Shown here: positions 16,166 to 24,351 of the stretch, one piece after another
How positions within the stretch are numbered: the stretch's first letter is position 1
Layout of the letters: each line of letters starts with the position of its first letter
Source: an uncultured Faecalibacterium sp.
GTDB lineage: Bacteria > Bacillota > Clostridia > Oscillospirales > Ruminococcaceae
Reading direction: 5' to 3'
Assembly (NCBI GenBank): GCA_900551435.1
Contig: URVW01000023.1
Location: forward strand, 1-31,954
Length of the DNA stretch: 31,954 nucleotides
Made by a program: the position numbers and the translations under genes
The notes under the pieces: generated by a model
What the model was told of the DNA's origin: nothing
Database searches by the model: none
The model's input: the letters and a program-made list of their open reading frames with translations, nothing else

Positions 16166-17503
16166 TCACAGCTCTTCGGACGCTGGAAGGCGGGCCGTGA
16201 CGGGGCGTCCCGGCTCGTTGTCCAGTTCCAGCAGGGTCGCCGCCGCCGCTTCGTCCAAACTCTGGACGCTGCGCAGCTTTCGGCTGATGGCACGGCTCCG
16301 CACCCCGATGAGCTGGTCCAATTCTTCGTCGGTCTGGCGCAGACGCTGCTGCATCTTGGAAAGCCCCTGCCCAAACTTATCGAACTCCGTCTTGACAGCC
16401 CCGAGCAGCTGCCAGACCTCGCCCGAGCGCTTCTGAATGGCCAGCGTCTTGAATCCCATCTGCAAGCTGTTCAGCAGCGCGGCCATGGTGCTGGGACCGG
16501 CCACGTTGACCTGATAATCCCGCTGAAGCACTTCCAGAAGCCCCGCATTGACCACCTCGGCATACAGCCCTTCAAACGGGAGAAAAAGGATGCCAAACGT
16601 CGTGGTGTAGGGAGGCTCGACATATTTTTCGTGGATGTCTTTCGCCTCGCTGCGCAGGACCAGTTCCAGCGCGTGGCGGGCGTTCTCGACGGCCTGCGCG
16701 TCGCCGGACGCCTGTGCATCCTGCAGATGCGCATAGGTGTCGCCGGGAAATTTCGAGTCGATGGGCAGCCAGACGGTGCTGCCGTCTACTCCCGGCATCT
16801 TGATGGCGTATTCCACCCGCTGGGTGCTGCCCGGGATGGTGGCCACGTTGGTTTCGTACTGTTCGGGGGCCAGAATTTCTTCCAGAATGGCCCCCAGCTG
16901 CAGTTCGCCCAGAATGCCGCGGGTCTTGACGCCCGAGAGCACCTGCTTCAGGCCGCCGACGTCCGCCGCGAGGTTCTGCATCTCACCCAAGCCTTTATAG
17001 ACCTGTTCCAGCTGCTCGTTGACAGCCTTGAAGCTCTCGCTCACCCGCTTTTGCAGGGCATCCTGAAGCTGTTCATCCACCGTGTGGCGGATCTCGTCGA
17101 GCTTCTGGGCATTTTCGGCCCGAAGCGACGACATATCCTTTGCCAGTGCGGCGCGCAGTTCTTCCAGCTTCTGGGTGTTGGACGCTTCCAGCGAGCGCAG
17201 ACGGCGCTCTAAGATCTGCTGCTGGCTGTCCTGCCCCTGCGCGAGGGTCGCGCTCATGTTCTGCACAGCGGTCTGCAGCGTCTCGCTGACGCCGCGCATC
17301 GCGGTGTAGTTCTGCTCTGCCATCGCGGACTGCTTGGCGGCAAAGTCCTTGGCCTGTGTGTCCAGCTGCTGCTGCATCCAGCGCTTGAGTTCTTCGGTGT
17401 CCTGTCCGCCGCCCGTCTTTTTGCCGGTGCGCCAGAGCACCACCGCCAGTTCCAGACAGATGGCAACGAGCAGAAGGGTATAAAGTCCTGCCAGATATTC
17501 CAT
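16166..17503 (-). CDS. rmuC: RmuC-family protein (predicted recombination-limiting nuclease)
   Basis: A 445-aa protein with an N-terminal membrane anchor (residues ~4-24), a long coiled coil rich in Gln/Glu/Ala (about 35-190), and the RmuC core with VKTRGILGELQLGAILEEIL (starting about 193) and LPIDSKFPG (about 246). The conserved D-x-K (IDSK) belongs to the predicted nuclease fold. E. coli RmuC limits inversions at short inverted repeats; biochemical activity is inferred. GAGGAAACC precedes the ATG. It begins 12 bp after the transglutaminase-like gene and is probably cotranscribed with it. Confidence 0.92.
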   Translation of the reverse strand: MEYLAGLYTLLLVAICLELAVVLWRTGKKTGGGQDTEELKRWMQQQLDTQAKDFAAKQSAMAEQNYTAMRGVSETLQTAVQNMSATLAQGQDSQQQILERRLRSLEASNTQKLEELRAALAKDMSSLRAENAQKLDEIRHTVDEQLQDALQKRVSESFKAVNEQLEQVYKGLGEMQNLAADVGGLKQVLSGVKTRGILGELQLGAILEEILAPEQYETNVATIPGSTQRVEYAIKMPGVDGSTVWLPIDSKFPGDTYAHLQDAQASGDAQAVENARHALELVLRSEAKDIHEKYVEPPYTTTFGILFLPFEGLYAEVVNAGLLEVLQRDYQVNVAGPSTMAALLNSLQMGFKTLAIQKRSGEVWQLLGAVKTEFDKFGQGLSKMQQRLRQTDEELDQLIGVRSRAISRKLRSVQSLDEAAAATLLELDNEPGRPVTARLPASEEL

Positions 17504-17515
17504 GGTTTCCTCTTT

Positions 17516-18997
17516 TTACAAAATTTCGTAGTCTACCAGTTCCTTGCGGGTGTCGCGGGCATCTCCGTACAGGCCGACGCCATCGACTTCGCACTCGCCG
17601 GACTGGTTGTCGTAGGGGTCGGACCGGAAGCCGGTCATCGGCGGGTCGAACGGTGCTTCAAACGCGCGGTTGGCCACCATCCGGCCGGTGTCCAGATTGC
17701 CAAAATAATGACGCCGCATCGTTTCATCGCCCTGCCGCGCCATCGATGCACCGAACGAACAGTCGGCGTACATCCAGCCCTTGGGCGCGATGTAGAACAT
17801 GGCCCAGTCGTGGCAGCCAACGCCGGTGAGCGAGACGGACAGGCCGCTCTGCCACTGGGCCGGAATGCCCACCAGACGGCAGAGCGTGATGAAGGTCAGC
17901 GCCATGATACCGCAGTCGCCCCGGCGGTCGCGGGCACAGTGGTCGGGCAGACTCTCCTGTACGAAATAGGCGGGCTGGTAGTGGTAGCGGACGTTCAGGG
18001 TCACATAGTCATAGATGCGCTTGGCCTTTTCCGCCGGGTCGGTGACGCCGTCGGTCAGCTGATGAGCCAGCGCCCGCAGATAAGGCGTGAACACGATGTG
18101 AGGCGCTTCCTCTTCGGTGTCAAAGGCGGGCTGCTCGGCGTCCGGAACGAAATCCATCGGGTCGGCATACTGCGCCGTCGTGTGATAGCGGTACTGCACC
18201 CCGAAGCGGCGGTTCTCGGTGAGGTCTGCTTCCCAGAAAACCGTTCTCTGCGGCGCGTTCTCGTCGGCGATGTGGGCGGGCGGCTCGGTGAAGTCCAGCA
18301 GCTCGATCTCGCTCTGGGCAAGACATGCCGCCGGGAGCGGGAGCCACGCGCGGACATGCACGCTGTTCCGCCCCTCAGCCTTGGCCTGTTCCAACGCCTT
18401 GGCAAAGGCTTCGTCTGACATGCCGACGCTGGTTTTCAGGGTGATCCGTGCTTCGGCCTTTCCGGTCTGCACCATCTGTTCGTGCTGACGGCGGCGGAAC
18501 TCCCGGGCAGCGGTGTTGGCGGCGGGCGGGTCGATCTGGCGCGCGGCGAGGTCTGCGTGGGTGGCAAGCAGCGTTTCGGCAAAGCGGTCCAGATAGTGCT
18601 TTTCGCCCTCCACGAACCGCCAGTCCACTCGGCCATGGCGGACCAGCTGGCGGAACTCCTCCGCTGTGAAATCCCGGACCAGTCCCTGCATCCGGGCCAC
18701 GGCCTGTTCCTCGGTCCAGCAGTAATCTTCCGGGATGCGGCGCATGATCTCGCGCTGGACGATCATCGCGTCCCGCAGGGCGTCCACACCGTGCGGCGTC
18801 GGATTTTCAGGCACGAAGGCCCCGGCTTCCTCGAAACCCTGACTGCGGGGGCCGTTCTGGGTCACGGTCCAGTCCTCCGCCAGATATTCGTCGATCCGCT
18901 CAATGGCTTCCTTGTAGGATCCGGCCGCTTTCAGCCGCTCCACATCATCGGGCAGTCCCACATTCAAACTGCGAAATGCTTCATTCAAGTCCTTCAT
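17516..18997 (-). CDS. Transglutaminase-like domain protein
   Basis: A 493-aa protein without signal peptide. The C-terminal transglutaminase-like fold shows the full triad: Cys362 in RRGDCGIMALTF, His396 in CHDWAMFYIAP and Asp412 in GWMYADCSFG. The N-terminal ~340 residues are helical and charged and match no motif I know. Such domains act as cysteine proteases, peptide N-glycanases or transamidases; the substrate is unknown. The ATG at 18997 follows AAAGGAAG; a longer reading from 19072 would run into the upstream gene's 3' end. It lies between a secreted esterase gene and rmuC, all on the minus strand with short gaps (27 and 12 bp). Confidence 0.85.
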   Translation of the reverse strand: MKDLNEAFRSLNVGLPDDVERLKAAGSYKEAIERIDEYLAEDWTVTQNGPRSQGFEEAGAFVPENPTPHGVDALRDAMIVQREIMRRIPEDYCWTEEQAVARMQGLVRDFTAEEFRQLVRHGRVDWRFVEGEKHYLDRFAETLLATHADLAARQIDPPAANTAAREFRRRQHEQMVQTGKAEARITLKTSVGMSDEAFAKALEQAKAEGRNSVHVRAWLPLPAACLAQSEIELLDFTEPPAHIADENAPQRTVFWEADLTENRRFGVQYRYHTTAQYADPMDFVPDAEQPAFDTEEEAPHIVFTPYLRALAHQLTDGVTDPAEKAKRIYDYVTLNVRYHYQPAYFVQESLPDHCARDRRGDCGIMALTFITLCRLVGIPAQWQSGLSVSLTGVGCHDWAMFYIAPKGWMYADCSFGASMARQGDETMRRHYFGNLDTGRMVANRAFEAPFDPPMTGFRSDPYDNQSGECEVDGVGLYGDARDTRKELVDYEIL

Positions 18998-19023
18998 AAG
19001 GTCCGCTTCCTTTCCGTTGATTG

Positions 19024-20124
19024 TTATGCTGCTGGCTGGACGGCATCGCCGGTCTGGCTCTGCCAGAACCAAACAGCGTCCTCGATCCAGCCCTCTGCAT
19101 CTGTTCCCTTGGCAATGCCGATGCCGTGCGGTGCTTTGCGGTATACGCTCTCATAGTAGGGCACACCATTGACCGCCAACGCCGTTTGAAGTGCCGGCCC
19201 CTGCTTCCAGTAATTGAACAGCATCAAAACGATGTCGTTCTCGCCATACCAGAAGTAGGTCGGCGGATAATCCGGCGTCACGCAGGAAGAGATCTCGTAG
19301 TCGTAATAGCGCATTCCCTCCCCGTAAGTATCCAGAAGCCAATGATAGATCGGCTTTGCCTCATAAAAATCGTTGATGGGATAAGCCAGAAGCATCACGC
19401 CCGGTTTGGGCACGCCGTAGCGCCCGTAACCGATGTCCTGATCGCCAAAAATGCCCGTGATCTGGCCGCCGGAGGAGTATCCCAAAAGCGCATATCCTTC
19501 GGTCTGTACGCCAAACTGTTCGGCATTTGCCGTAATGAGCTGGATAGCACGGCCAAGGTCCTCGATGGGAGCATTGTCCTTTGCTTCTTCGCCGATGCGA
19601 TACCGCAGGGCGAACACCGCATAGCCCTTTTCATGCAGTTCCCACGCTGTGGATACGCCGCCGCGCATCTCGCCGCTGTAGATCAGCGCGTTGCCCGAAA
19701 GCACCATCGCATACTTTGCATTCGGCTCTTTTGCCGGGAAATAATACAGCTCCGCATGGTCGCGGGTCTTGTCGGCGGCGATCTCTTCCGGACTGTAGAG
19801 CTTGTAGGTGATCTGAGTCCCGTTATTATAAGTGTCGATGAGGTAATTCATGCCCGCCGCACAGCTTTCGACCGATTCCGGCCCGACGACCTCTTTTAGA
19901 GTGTTGCCGTCTTTGTAATGCTGTAACAGCCCGATGTCTCGTTCCCAGACATAAACGTAAGTGTACAGCCCCGAATCCCGAATGCTGGGATTGGTCCGGA
20001 TCTCTTTCATCGTCGTTTCCGGGGTGATGTTCGCCGGACCCGTTTCACGTTCCGCAAAGACCGGAAGCGCCAGCGCCGCTAATAAAAACAGAGTGCACAG
20101 GGTCGTTCTGCTGAGATGTTTCAT
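19024..20124 (-). CDS. Secreted alpha/beta-hydrolase (esterase/peptidase-like)
   Basis: A 366-aa exported enzyme. The signal peptide MKHLSRTTLCTLFLLAALAL ends at VFA-ERE (cleavage about residue 24). The hydrolase fold shows nucleophile Ser217 in GYSSGG, candidate Asp297 in WYGENDIVL, and His333 in APHGIGIA. LSGNALIYSGEMRGG is in the place of the usual HGGG oxyanion loop and is altered from it. The ATG at 20124 is preceded by AAAGGAG at 8 nt. It is first in a minus-strand cluster with the transglutaminase-like gene and rmuC. Candidate substrates are carbohydrate esters or short peptides; none is indicated by the sequence. Confidence 0.82.
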   Translation of the reverse strand: MKHLSRTTLCTLFLLAALALPVFAERETGPANITPETTMKEIRTNPSIRDSGLYTYVYVWERDIGLLQHYKDGNTLKEVVGPESVESCAAGMNYLIDTYNNGTQITYKLYSPEEIAADKTRDHAELYYFPAKEPNAKYAMVLSGNALIYSGEMRGGVSTAWELHEKGYAVFALRYRIGEEAKDNAPIEDLGRAIQLITANAEQFGVQTEGYALLGYSSGGQITGIFGDQDIGYGRYGVPKPGVMLLAYPINDFYEAKPIYHWLLDTYGEGMRYYDYEISSCVTPDYPPTYFWYGENDIVLMLFNYWKQGPALQTALAVNGVPYYESVYRKAPHGIGIAKGTDAEGWIEDAVWFWQSQTGDAVQPAA

Positions 20125-20158
20125 CCATCGTTCTCCTTTGCTGTGTTCTCTCTCCGGA

Positions 20159-20187
20159 TTGCATTTTTTCACAAAGCGTTCTATAAT
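20159..20187 (+). promoter_or_regulatory. SigA-type promoter of the PHP phosphatase gene
   Basis: -35 TTGCAT (20159-20164), 17-bp spacer, -10 TATAAT (20182-20187). The leader is about 88 nt. The divergent esterase gene probably uses the same AT-rich segment (minus-strand TATTAT, 20188-20183). Confidence 0.75.
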
Positions 20188-20282
20188 AGGTCTCTGCAAA
20201 GTCAAGTCCGCACAGATTTTGTCTTATTGTACCACAACCGATCGTTTTCGAAAAGGTTTCTGAAATAAAAAAGGAGCATACC

Positions 20283-21083
20283 ATGTCGGAACCCATCCTC
20301 GCCAACTACCACACCCACACCACCCGCTGCCACCACGCCACCGGTACGGAAGAAGAATACATCGAGACGGCCATCCGCTGCGGCTATCAGGTGCTCGGAT
20401 TTTCGGACCACACCCCTTGGCGGTATCGGGACCCCCATTTTGTTTCCCATATCCGGATGCTCCCGGACGAGCTGGAAGGCTATGTGCAGACGCTTCAGGC
20501 TCTGCGGGACCGGTACGCAGACCGCATTCACCTTCATATCGGGCTGGAAGTGGAGTATTTCCCGGACTATCTCGACCGGCTCGCCGAGGATTGTGAGCGT
20601 CTGGGCGTGGAATACTGGGTGTTCGGCTGCCACTACGACACCACCGACGAGACGGGCATCCACTTTGGACGTTCCCGCTCGGACCTCGACCTGCGGCATT
20701 ATGCGGAACAGGTCGCGGCGGGTTTGGAGACGGGGCGCTATCTTTACCTTGCCCACCCGGACCTCTTTCTGAACCGGTGGCCCGAATTTGATGCCGCCGC
20801 CGAAAAGACCTGCCGTGAGATCTGCGAAACCGCCGCGCGGCTGGATGTTCCGCTGGAATACAATCTGGCCGGACTGCAGACCCATGGCCGTGCCGACGGC
20901 TCCCTCGGCTACACCAATGACCTGTTCTGGCAGATCGCGGCGGAATATCCGGTCAAGGCCATCCTCGGCTGTGACGCCCACGCGCCCGAAGAACTGGACG
21001 TCGTTCCGCTCCTGCGCAGCAAGCAGGAGTATCTGCGTGGGCTGGGCATCCCGGTGCTGGATCATCTGCCCCAGCTTGCCTGA
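20283..21083 (+). CDS. PHP-domain histidinol-phosphatase-like protein (HisK/HisJ family)
   Basis: A 266-aa metal-dependent phosphoesterase. PHP motifs are YHTHTTRCHHA (H10, H12, H17/H18), GFSDHTP (D42, H43), GLEVEYFPDY, FGCHYD, YLAHPDLF and LGCDAHAPEEL. These match HisJ-type histidinol phosphatases, the penultimate step of histidine synthesis. No other his gene is in the window, so a different phosphoester substrate is possible. AAGGAGCATACC precedes the ATG. It is transcribed from its own promoter, divergent from the esterase gene. Confidence 0.87.
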   Translation: MSEPILANYHTHTTRCHHATGTEEEYIETAIRCGYQVLGFSDHTPWRYRDPHFVSHIRMLPDELEGYVQTLQALRDRYADRIHLHIGLEVEYFPDYLDRLAEDCERLGVEYWVFGCHYDTTDETGIHFGRSRSDLDLRHYAEQVAAGLETGRYLYLAHPDLFLNRWPEFDAAAEKTCREICETAARLDVPLEYNLAGLQTHGRADGSLGYTNDLFWQIAAEYPVKAILGCDAHAPEELDVVPLLRSKQEYLRGLGIPVLDHLPQLA

Positions 21084-21092
21084 CGGAACCCG

Positions 21093-21121
21093 TTGTACTT
21101 TGCCGAAAAGTCTGCTATACT
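21093..21121 (+). promoter_or_regulatory. SigA-type promoter of the GNAT gene
   Basis: -35 TTGTAC (21093-21098), 17-bp spacer, -10 TATACT (21116-21121), starting 10 bp after the PHP gene stop. Confidence 0.75.
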
Positions 21122-21184
21122 GGATCTGTAAGATTCCATCGAGGGGAAACCGGAGCATTGCGGCCCCGGTCAGGATGAATTGCT

Positions 21185-21703
21185 ATGAGTGAGATCACAG
21201 TCCGGCCCATGACGCCGGAAGATTGGACTGCTGTTTCAAAGATTTATCTGGAAGGCATCGCCACTGAGCACGCCACCTTCCAGACCGACTGTCCGCCCTA
21301 CACGGCATGGGACGCCTCCCACACCAAGGAGTGCCGCCTTGTCGTGCTGGACGACGGCGTTCTTGCGGGCTGGACGGCCCTGCATCGGGTAGACCCGCGC
21401 TGGTGTTACCGCGGCGTGGCCGAGGTCAGCATTTACATCGGCGAGCGCTTCCGGGGGCGCGGGCTGGGCTACCATTTGCTGAGTGCGCTCTGCCGACAGG
21501 CCGAACAGGCCGGCTACTGGACGCTGCAATCCACGGTCCTGCAGGACAACGCCGCTTCGCGCGGGCTGCATCTGAAGTGCGGGTTTCGCTTGGTGGGCCG
21601 CCGGGAGCGCATCGCCCGCGACTGCCACGGCCGCTGGCTCGACACCTTCCTGATGGAGCGCCGCTGCCGCGACGATGAGCCGGTCGGCTATAAAAATCTC
21701 TGA
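21185..21703 (+). CDS. GNAT N-acetyltransferase (MnaT/phosphinothricin-type)
   Basis: A 172-aa single-domain acetyltransferase. The acetyl-CoA loop is RFRGRGLGYHLLSAL (about 92-106). The N-terminal SEITVRPMTPEDW and IYLEGIATEHATFQT, with VSIYIGERFRG and NAASRGLHLKCGFRLVG, are typical of the L-amino acid/methionine-sulfone/phosphinothricin acetyltransferase group. The transferred group would go to a small amine; the natural acceptor is unknown. AGGA lies 9 nt before the ATG. Its last codons are followed within 20 bp by the tRNA-Ala promoter. Confidence 0.88.
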   Translation: MSEITVRPMTPEDWTAVSKIYLEGIATEHATFQTDCPPYTAWDASHTKECRLVVLDDGVLAGWTALHRVDPRWCYRGVAEVSIYIGERFRGRGLGYHLLSALCRQAEQAGYWTLQSTVLQDNAASRGLHLKCGFRLVGRRERIARDCHGRWLDTFLMERRCRDDEPVGYKNL

Positions 21704-21721
21704 ATTCCTGCGGCAAAGAAC

Positions 21722-21750
21722 TTGACAAATCTCTCCAAACGCGGTACACT
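21722..21750 (+). promoter_or_regulatory. Strong promoter of tRNA-Ala
   Basis: Consensus -35 TTGACA (21722-21727), 17-bp spacer, -10 TACACT (21745-21750), about 57 bp before the mature tRNA. Confidence 0.85.
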
Positions 21751-21807
21751 AACGGAGTCGTAAGGTTACTCCTTTCGACGTGTGGGCGTGAGTCCACGAG
21801 TCCATAA

Positions 21808-21883
21808 GGGCCTATAGCTCAGTTGGGAGAGCGTTCGGTTCGCATCCGAGAGGTCAAGGGTTCGAATCCCTCTAGGTCCACCA
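21808..21883 (+). tRNA. tRNA-Ala (CGC)
   Basis: The complete 76-nt cloverleaf has acceptor GGGCCTA/TAGGTCC, D arm GCTC...GAGC, anticodon loop TTCGCAT (anticodon CGC), T arm AGGGTTCGAATCCCT, discriminator A and encoded CCA. The acceptor contains a G3-U70 pair, the alanine identity element, which confirms the assignment. It is the last recognisable core feature before the integrated element. Confidence 0.95.
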
Positions 21884-21887
21884 ATTT

Positions 21888-21919
21888 GTCGCATCGTTTT
21901 GTACGATGCGGCGTTTTTT
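21888..21919 (+). terminator. Intrinsic terminator of tRNA-Ala
   Basis: A 9-bp stem GTCGCATCG / CGATGCGGC (one T-G pair) is followed by GTTTTTT. Confidence 0.88.
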
Positions 21920-21966
21920 ATGGCTAAAAAACCTTGGCAGACCGTGCCGGGCTCCGAACCCTGAAG

Positions 21967-21980
21967 TCGGATGCGAACCG
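21967..21980 (-). repeat. Inverted partial copy of the tRNA-Ala anticodon arm
   Basis: On the minus strand, CGGTTCGCATCCGA matches tRNA-Ala positions 21836-21849 exactly (14 of 14). The next ~19 nt contain AGGGTTCGGAGCCC, similar to the T arm AGGGTTCGAATCCC. There is no acceptor or D arm, so this is a fragment and not a tRNA gene. Confidence 0.6.
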
Positions 21981-22071
21981 GGCGGGGTCATCAATGTACT
22001 TTTTGAAAATCCATCGGTTTCACGCTTCTTTCTTTGCATTTTGCATGGTGCTGCGGGCAAGAGCATCAGTT

Positions 22072-23685
22072 TTATGCCCCCTTTTCGGAAATTTCTTCAA
22101 AAATTTCCGCACCATCGTAGGTTGATACCGCCTTGAGCTGCTCCACTTGGTTGAAGCTGGCGTTCAGGGTGATCGAGATTTCATAGTCTTTTCGGACGTG
22201 AATCTCCTTGATGAACTGCTGCAAAATGGCGCGGCGTTCATCGTGGTTGGCGGTGTCGTACACATCCGCCCATGTAAACAGCTCGTTGCAGATGTAGTTG
22301 CTACGCTTTGCCGTCTTAGTGGCTTCATCGTATTCTTCCTGCGCCTGAACAAGCTGCTTTTCAAGGGTTTCCAGAGCATCTTTTGCTTCGACCACCAGTG
22401 TGCCGAGCAGTTCTTTGTCTAAGGCACTCACGCCCCGGATAACCAGAATCGTTTCGGCTTTCAGGTCGTCCAGTTCTTTCTGCTTGCTTTCCAAGTCTTT
22501 CTGGATTTTCTTGACCTTCTTCTGGATGCGGGCGGCATCGTTGGTCTTGACCGATTCCAGCAGCTTTTTCCGGGAAACCTCGCGGAACTGTGCGAAGATC
22601 TGCCGGACAACTTCTTCTACAATGGAATCCAGCTTGGAAACACCGTAGCCGGACTGTCCATCGCAGTCACCCGGATGCCGAATCTTGTAGAAGCAGCTAT
22701 ACCGGGGCCGAACTTCTTTTACCGTATGCCCATCGGCATAGGTGTGCGTCCGTCCGCTGCTGGTCAGGCTCAGGCGGTTGCCGCAGTGACCGCAGTAAAC
22801 CAGCCCAGTCAACAGGGCTTTGGAACTGGTGCCAAGCGGTGTACTGCCACGCTCACAAGTCCGCGCCTGCCGCAATTCCTGTGCCTGCTCGAACAGCTCT
22901 GGGTCGATAATACGGAGCTGTGGACACTCGGCTTCCACTGCACCATTGATGAGATAACCCGTGTAGCACTTGTTCTTGATCATCCGAACGATGCTGGTGT
23001 TCGGGATGTTCTTGCTGTTCCGGCCTACAACGCCCTGTTCATAAAGGTAGTGGCTCAACTTCTGTGCGCCGTAGCCCTCATAAACATACTTGTGAAAAAT
23101 CAGCCGGACGATTTCAGCTTCCGCTTCATCGATCACAAGGTCACAGACCTCTTGATTTTTCTTGTTTACACGGCCAAGACGGACACGCTTGTAGCCGTAA
23201 GGCACAGTACCGCCTGTGTAGTGGCCCTCCCCGGTGAGCTGCTCCAGCCTTGTCCGGGTACGGACGGAGGTTTTCAGACTTTCGCCGGATGCCTGCCAGT
23301 AGCGGATGTAGTTCATCAGCTTGTCCACATGGGTGTCGAACCGCTGCTGACCTTCGTTCACGCTCCAGACCTCGATGCCCTGCTTTGTGAACCATTCCAC
23401 AATAAAGGGCGTTTCATCATCACGGCGACCGAGACGGTCAAACATGAACACCAGCAGGATGTCGAATTTGCCTTCCATTGCAGCCTGTTGGATTTTCTGG
23501 AGTTCATCGCGTTCTTTGGCGGACTTCTTGAAGCCGGAAACGCCTTTCTCGGAAAATTCCTTGACGATCTCCCAGCCCTGACTTTCTGCGAAGTCGCGGC
23601 AGGATTCTTTCTGCATGGGGATGTCGTCTTTCTCGACCTGTCCCTTTGTTGAAACACGGTATAAGGTATAAACACGTTTTTTCAT
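22072..23685 (-). CDS. Large serine recombinase (site-specific integrase)
   Basis: A 537-aa enzyme that would catalyse integration or excision of the element. The resolvase catalytic domain starts MKKRVYTLYRVSTKGQ with nucleophile Ser12 and contains FDRLGRRDDE (arginine motif). The recombinase domain follows (GTVPYGYKRV, NTSIVRMIKNKCYTGYL). A zinc ribbon (YCGHCGNRL ... YSCFYK ... GDCDG, about residues 300-355) and a C-terminal coiled coil (about 390-450) complete the large serine integrase layout. The ATG at 23685 is chosen because serine recombinases start a few residues before the YxRVS motif; a longer reading from 23739 adds unrelated residues. It ends ~190 bp from tRNA-Ala and points towards the core junction. 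Confidence 0.93.
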   Translation of the reverse strand: MKKRVYTLYRVSTKGQVEKDDIPMQKESCRDFAESQGWEIVKEFSEKGVSGFKKSAKERDELQKIQQAAMEGKFDILLVFMFDRLGRRDDETPFIVEWFTKQGIEVWSVNEGQQRFDTHVDKLMNYIRYWQASGESLKTSVRTRTRLEQLTGEGHYTGGTVPYGYKRVRLGRVNKKNQEVCDLVIDEAEAEIVRLIFHKYVYEGYGAQKLSHYLYEQGVVGRNSKNIPNTSIVRMIKNKCYTGYLINGAVEAECPQLRIIDPELFEQAQELRQARTCERGSTPLGTSSKALLTGLVYCGHCGNRLSLTSSGRTHTYADGHTVKEVRPRYSCFYKIRHPGDCDGQSGYGVSKLDSIVEEVVRQIFAQFREVSRKKLLESVKTNDAARIQKKVKKIQKDLESKQKELDDLKAETILVIRGVSALDKELLGTLVVEAKDALETLEKQLVQAQEEYDEATKTAKRSNYICNELFTWADVYDTANHDERRAILQQFIKEIHVRKDYEISITLNASFNQVEQLKAVSTYDGAEIFEEISEKGA

Positions 23686-23768
23686 TTCAATCTCTCTTTC
23701 TTTGAGTGAGAAAGGAAAAATCAAACGTGTTTCGTCCATATTTGGTTTTCAATGTTCAGTTCGATTTT

Positions 23769-23797
23769 ATCTTATCTCACGCATTCAAGGAATACAA
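23769..23797 (-). promoter_or_regulatory. Probable promoter of the serine recombinase
   Basis: Minus strand: -35 TTGTAT (23797-23792), 17-bp spacer, -10 TAAGAT (23774-23769). It lies between the 53-aa gene and the recombinase, allowing expression separate from the toxin operon. Confidence 0.5.
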
Positions 23798-23802
23798 GGA
23801 TG

Positions 23803-23964
23803 TCAGGCAGCGGTGTGTCCTGCCGTGCGCAGGATGGTAGTTTGCAGCAGCTTCTGGATCGCATCCAGACAGTCCGTATCCGCAGGCGCATAGGTGATTT
23901 TGACCTTGCAGCCTTTGACGGAAAGAGTTTCCGATTTAGCGGTGGTATCGCAGATAGCCTTCAT
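23803..23964 (-). CDS. Small conserved-looking protein, 53 aa, following mazF
   Basis: A 53-aa ORF, start at 23964, stop TGA at 23805-23803. Its ATG follows AGGAGGCCT, one of the best ribosome sites in this region. It begins inside the last 29 nt of mazF in another frame. The sequence begins MKAICDTTAKSETLSVKG and continues CKVKITYAPAD, suggesting a small beta-strand fold, then a helix LDAIQKLLQTT. Small proteins of this style precede serine recombinases in other Clostridia elements. Whether it is an excision factor, an antitoxin for MazF, or neither cannot be told. It ends 117 bp before the recombinase start. Confidence 0.65.
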   Translation of the reverse strand: MKAICDTTAKSETLSVKGCKVKITYAPADTDCLDAIQKLLQTTILRTAGHTAA

Positions 23965-24346
23965 AGGCCTCCTTTCTCCATACCCATTCGTTCAGATCGA
24001 GCTGATAGAGCAGCGCATAATTGAGCCGAATGAGTTCCGGGATGCTCAACCGCCCCATCGGGCGGATCAGCCGTCCCTTGCTGATGGTCTGGACAGATTC
24101 TGCCAAAATCATGGATGGCTGCAAAAAAGCCCGATTACCTTCCACAAGAACGTGGGCTTGGTGATCAGGCTTCTTTCCGATATTGGATGTGACAGGCACA
24201 ACAATGAGGTTGGGCGAATAGCAGTTTGCGGTGTTGTTCTGTACTACGACCACAGGGCGAATACCACCCTGTTCGGAGCCGAGGTGCGGCTCCAGATTAG
24301 CGTAGTAAATATCACCGCGCAGAAACTTTCGGTTGACTGGAATCAT
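23936..24346 (-). CDS. MazF/PemK-family mRNA interferase toxin
   Basis: A 136-aa endoribonuclease toxin with RGDIYYANL (about residues 10-18), GSEQGGIRPVVVVQN (about 23-37), VPVTSN and LAESVQTISKGRL, all typical MazF/PemK positions. MazF enzymes cleave mRNA at short sequences to halt growth. The ATG at 24346 (MIPVNRKF) matches usual family starts. A GTG at 24355 would give a GTGA overlap with the upstream stop and is the alternative. No MazE-type antitoxin is next to it; the flanking ParB-like and 53-aa genes are the only adjacent candidates. Confidence 0.9.
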   Translation of the reverse strand: MIPVNRKFLRGDIYYANLEPHLGSEQGGIRPVVVVQNNTANCYSPNLIVVPVTSNIGKKPDHQAHVLVEGNRAFLQPSMILAESVQTISKGRLIRPMGRLSIPELIRLNYALLYQLDLNEWVWRKEAYEGYLRYHR

Positions 24347-24351
24347 GCCCG

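Noticed and set aside
14810..17212. An 800-codon open frame on the plus strand
   Set aside because: It runs antisense through the flavodiiron and rmuC genes, both of which have complete family motifs and ribosome sites; it is a GC-driven shadow frame.
21930..22010. A second tRNA gene on the minus strand next to tRNA-Ala
   Set aside because: The anticodon and T-arm-like parts are there but acceptor and D arms are absent and the outer anticodon stem does not pair.
21872..22136. Short open frames between tRNA-Ala and the recombinase
   Set aside because: None has a ribosome site, and they overlap the tRNA, its terminator or the recombinase end.
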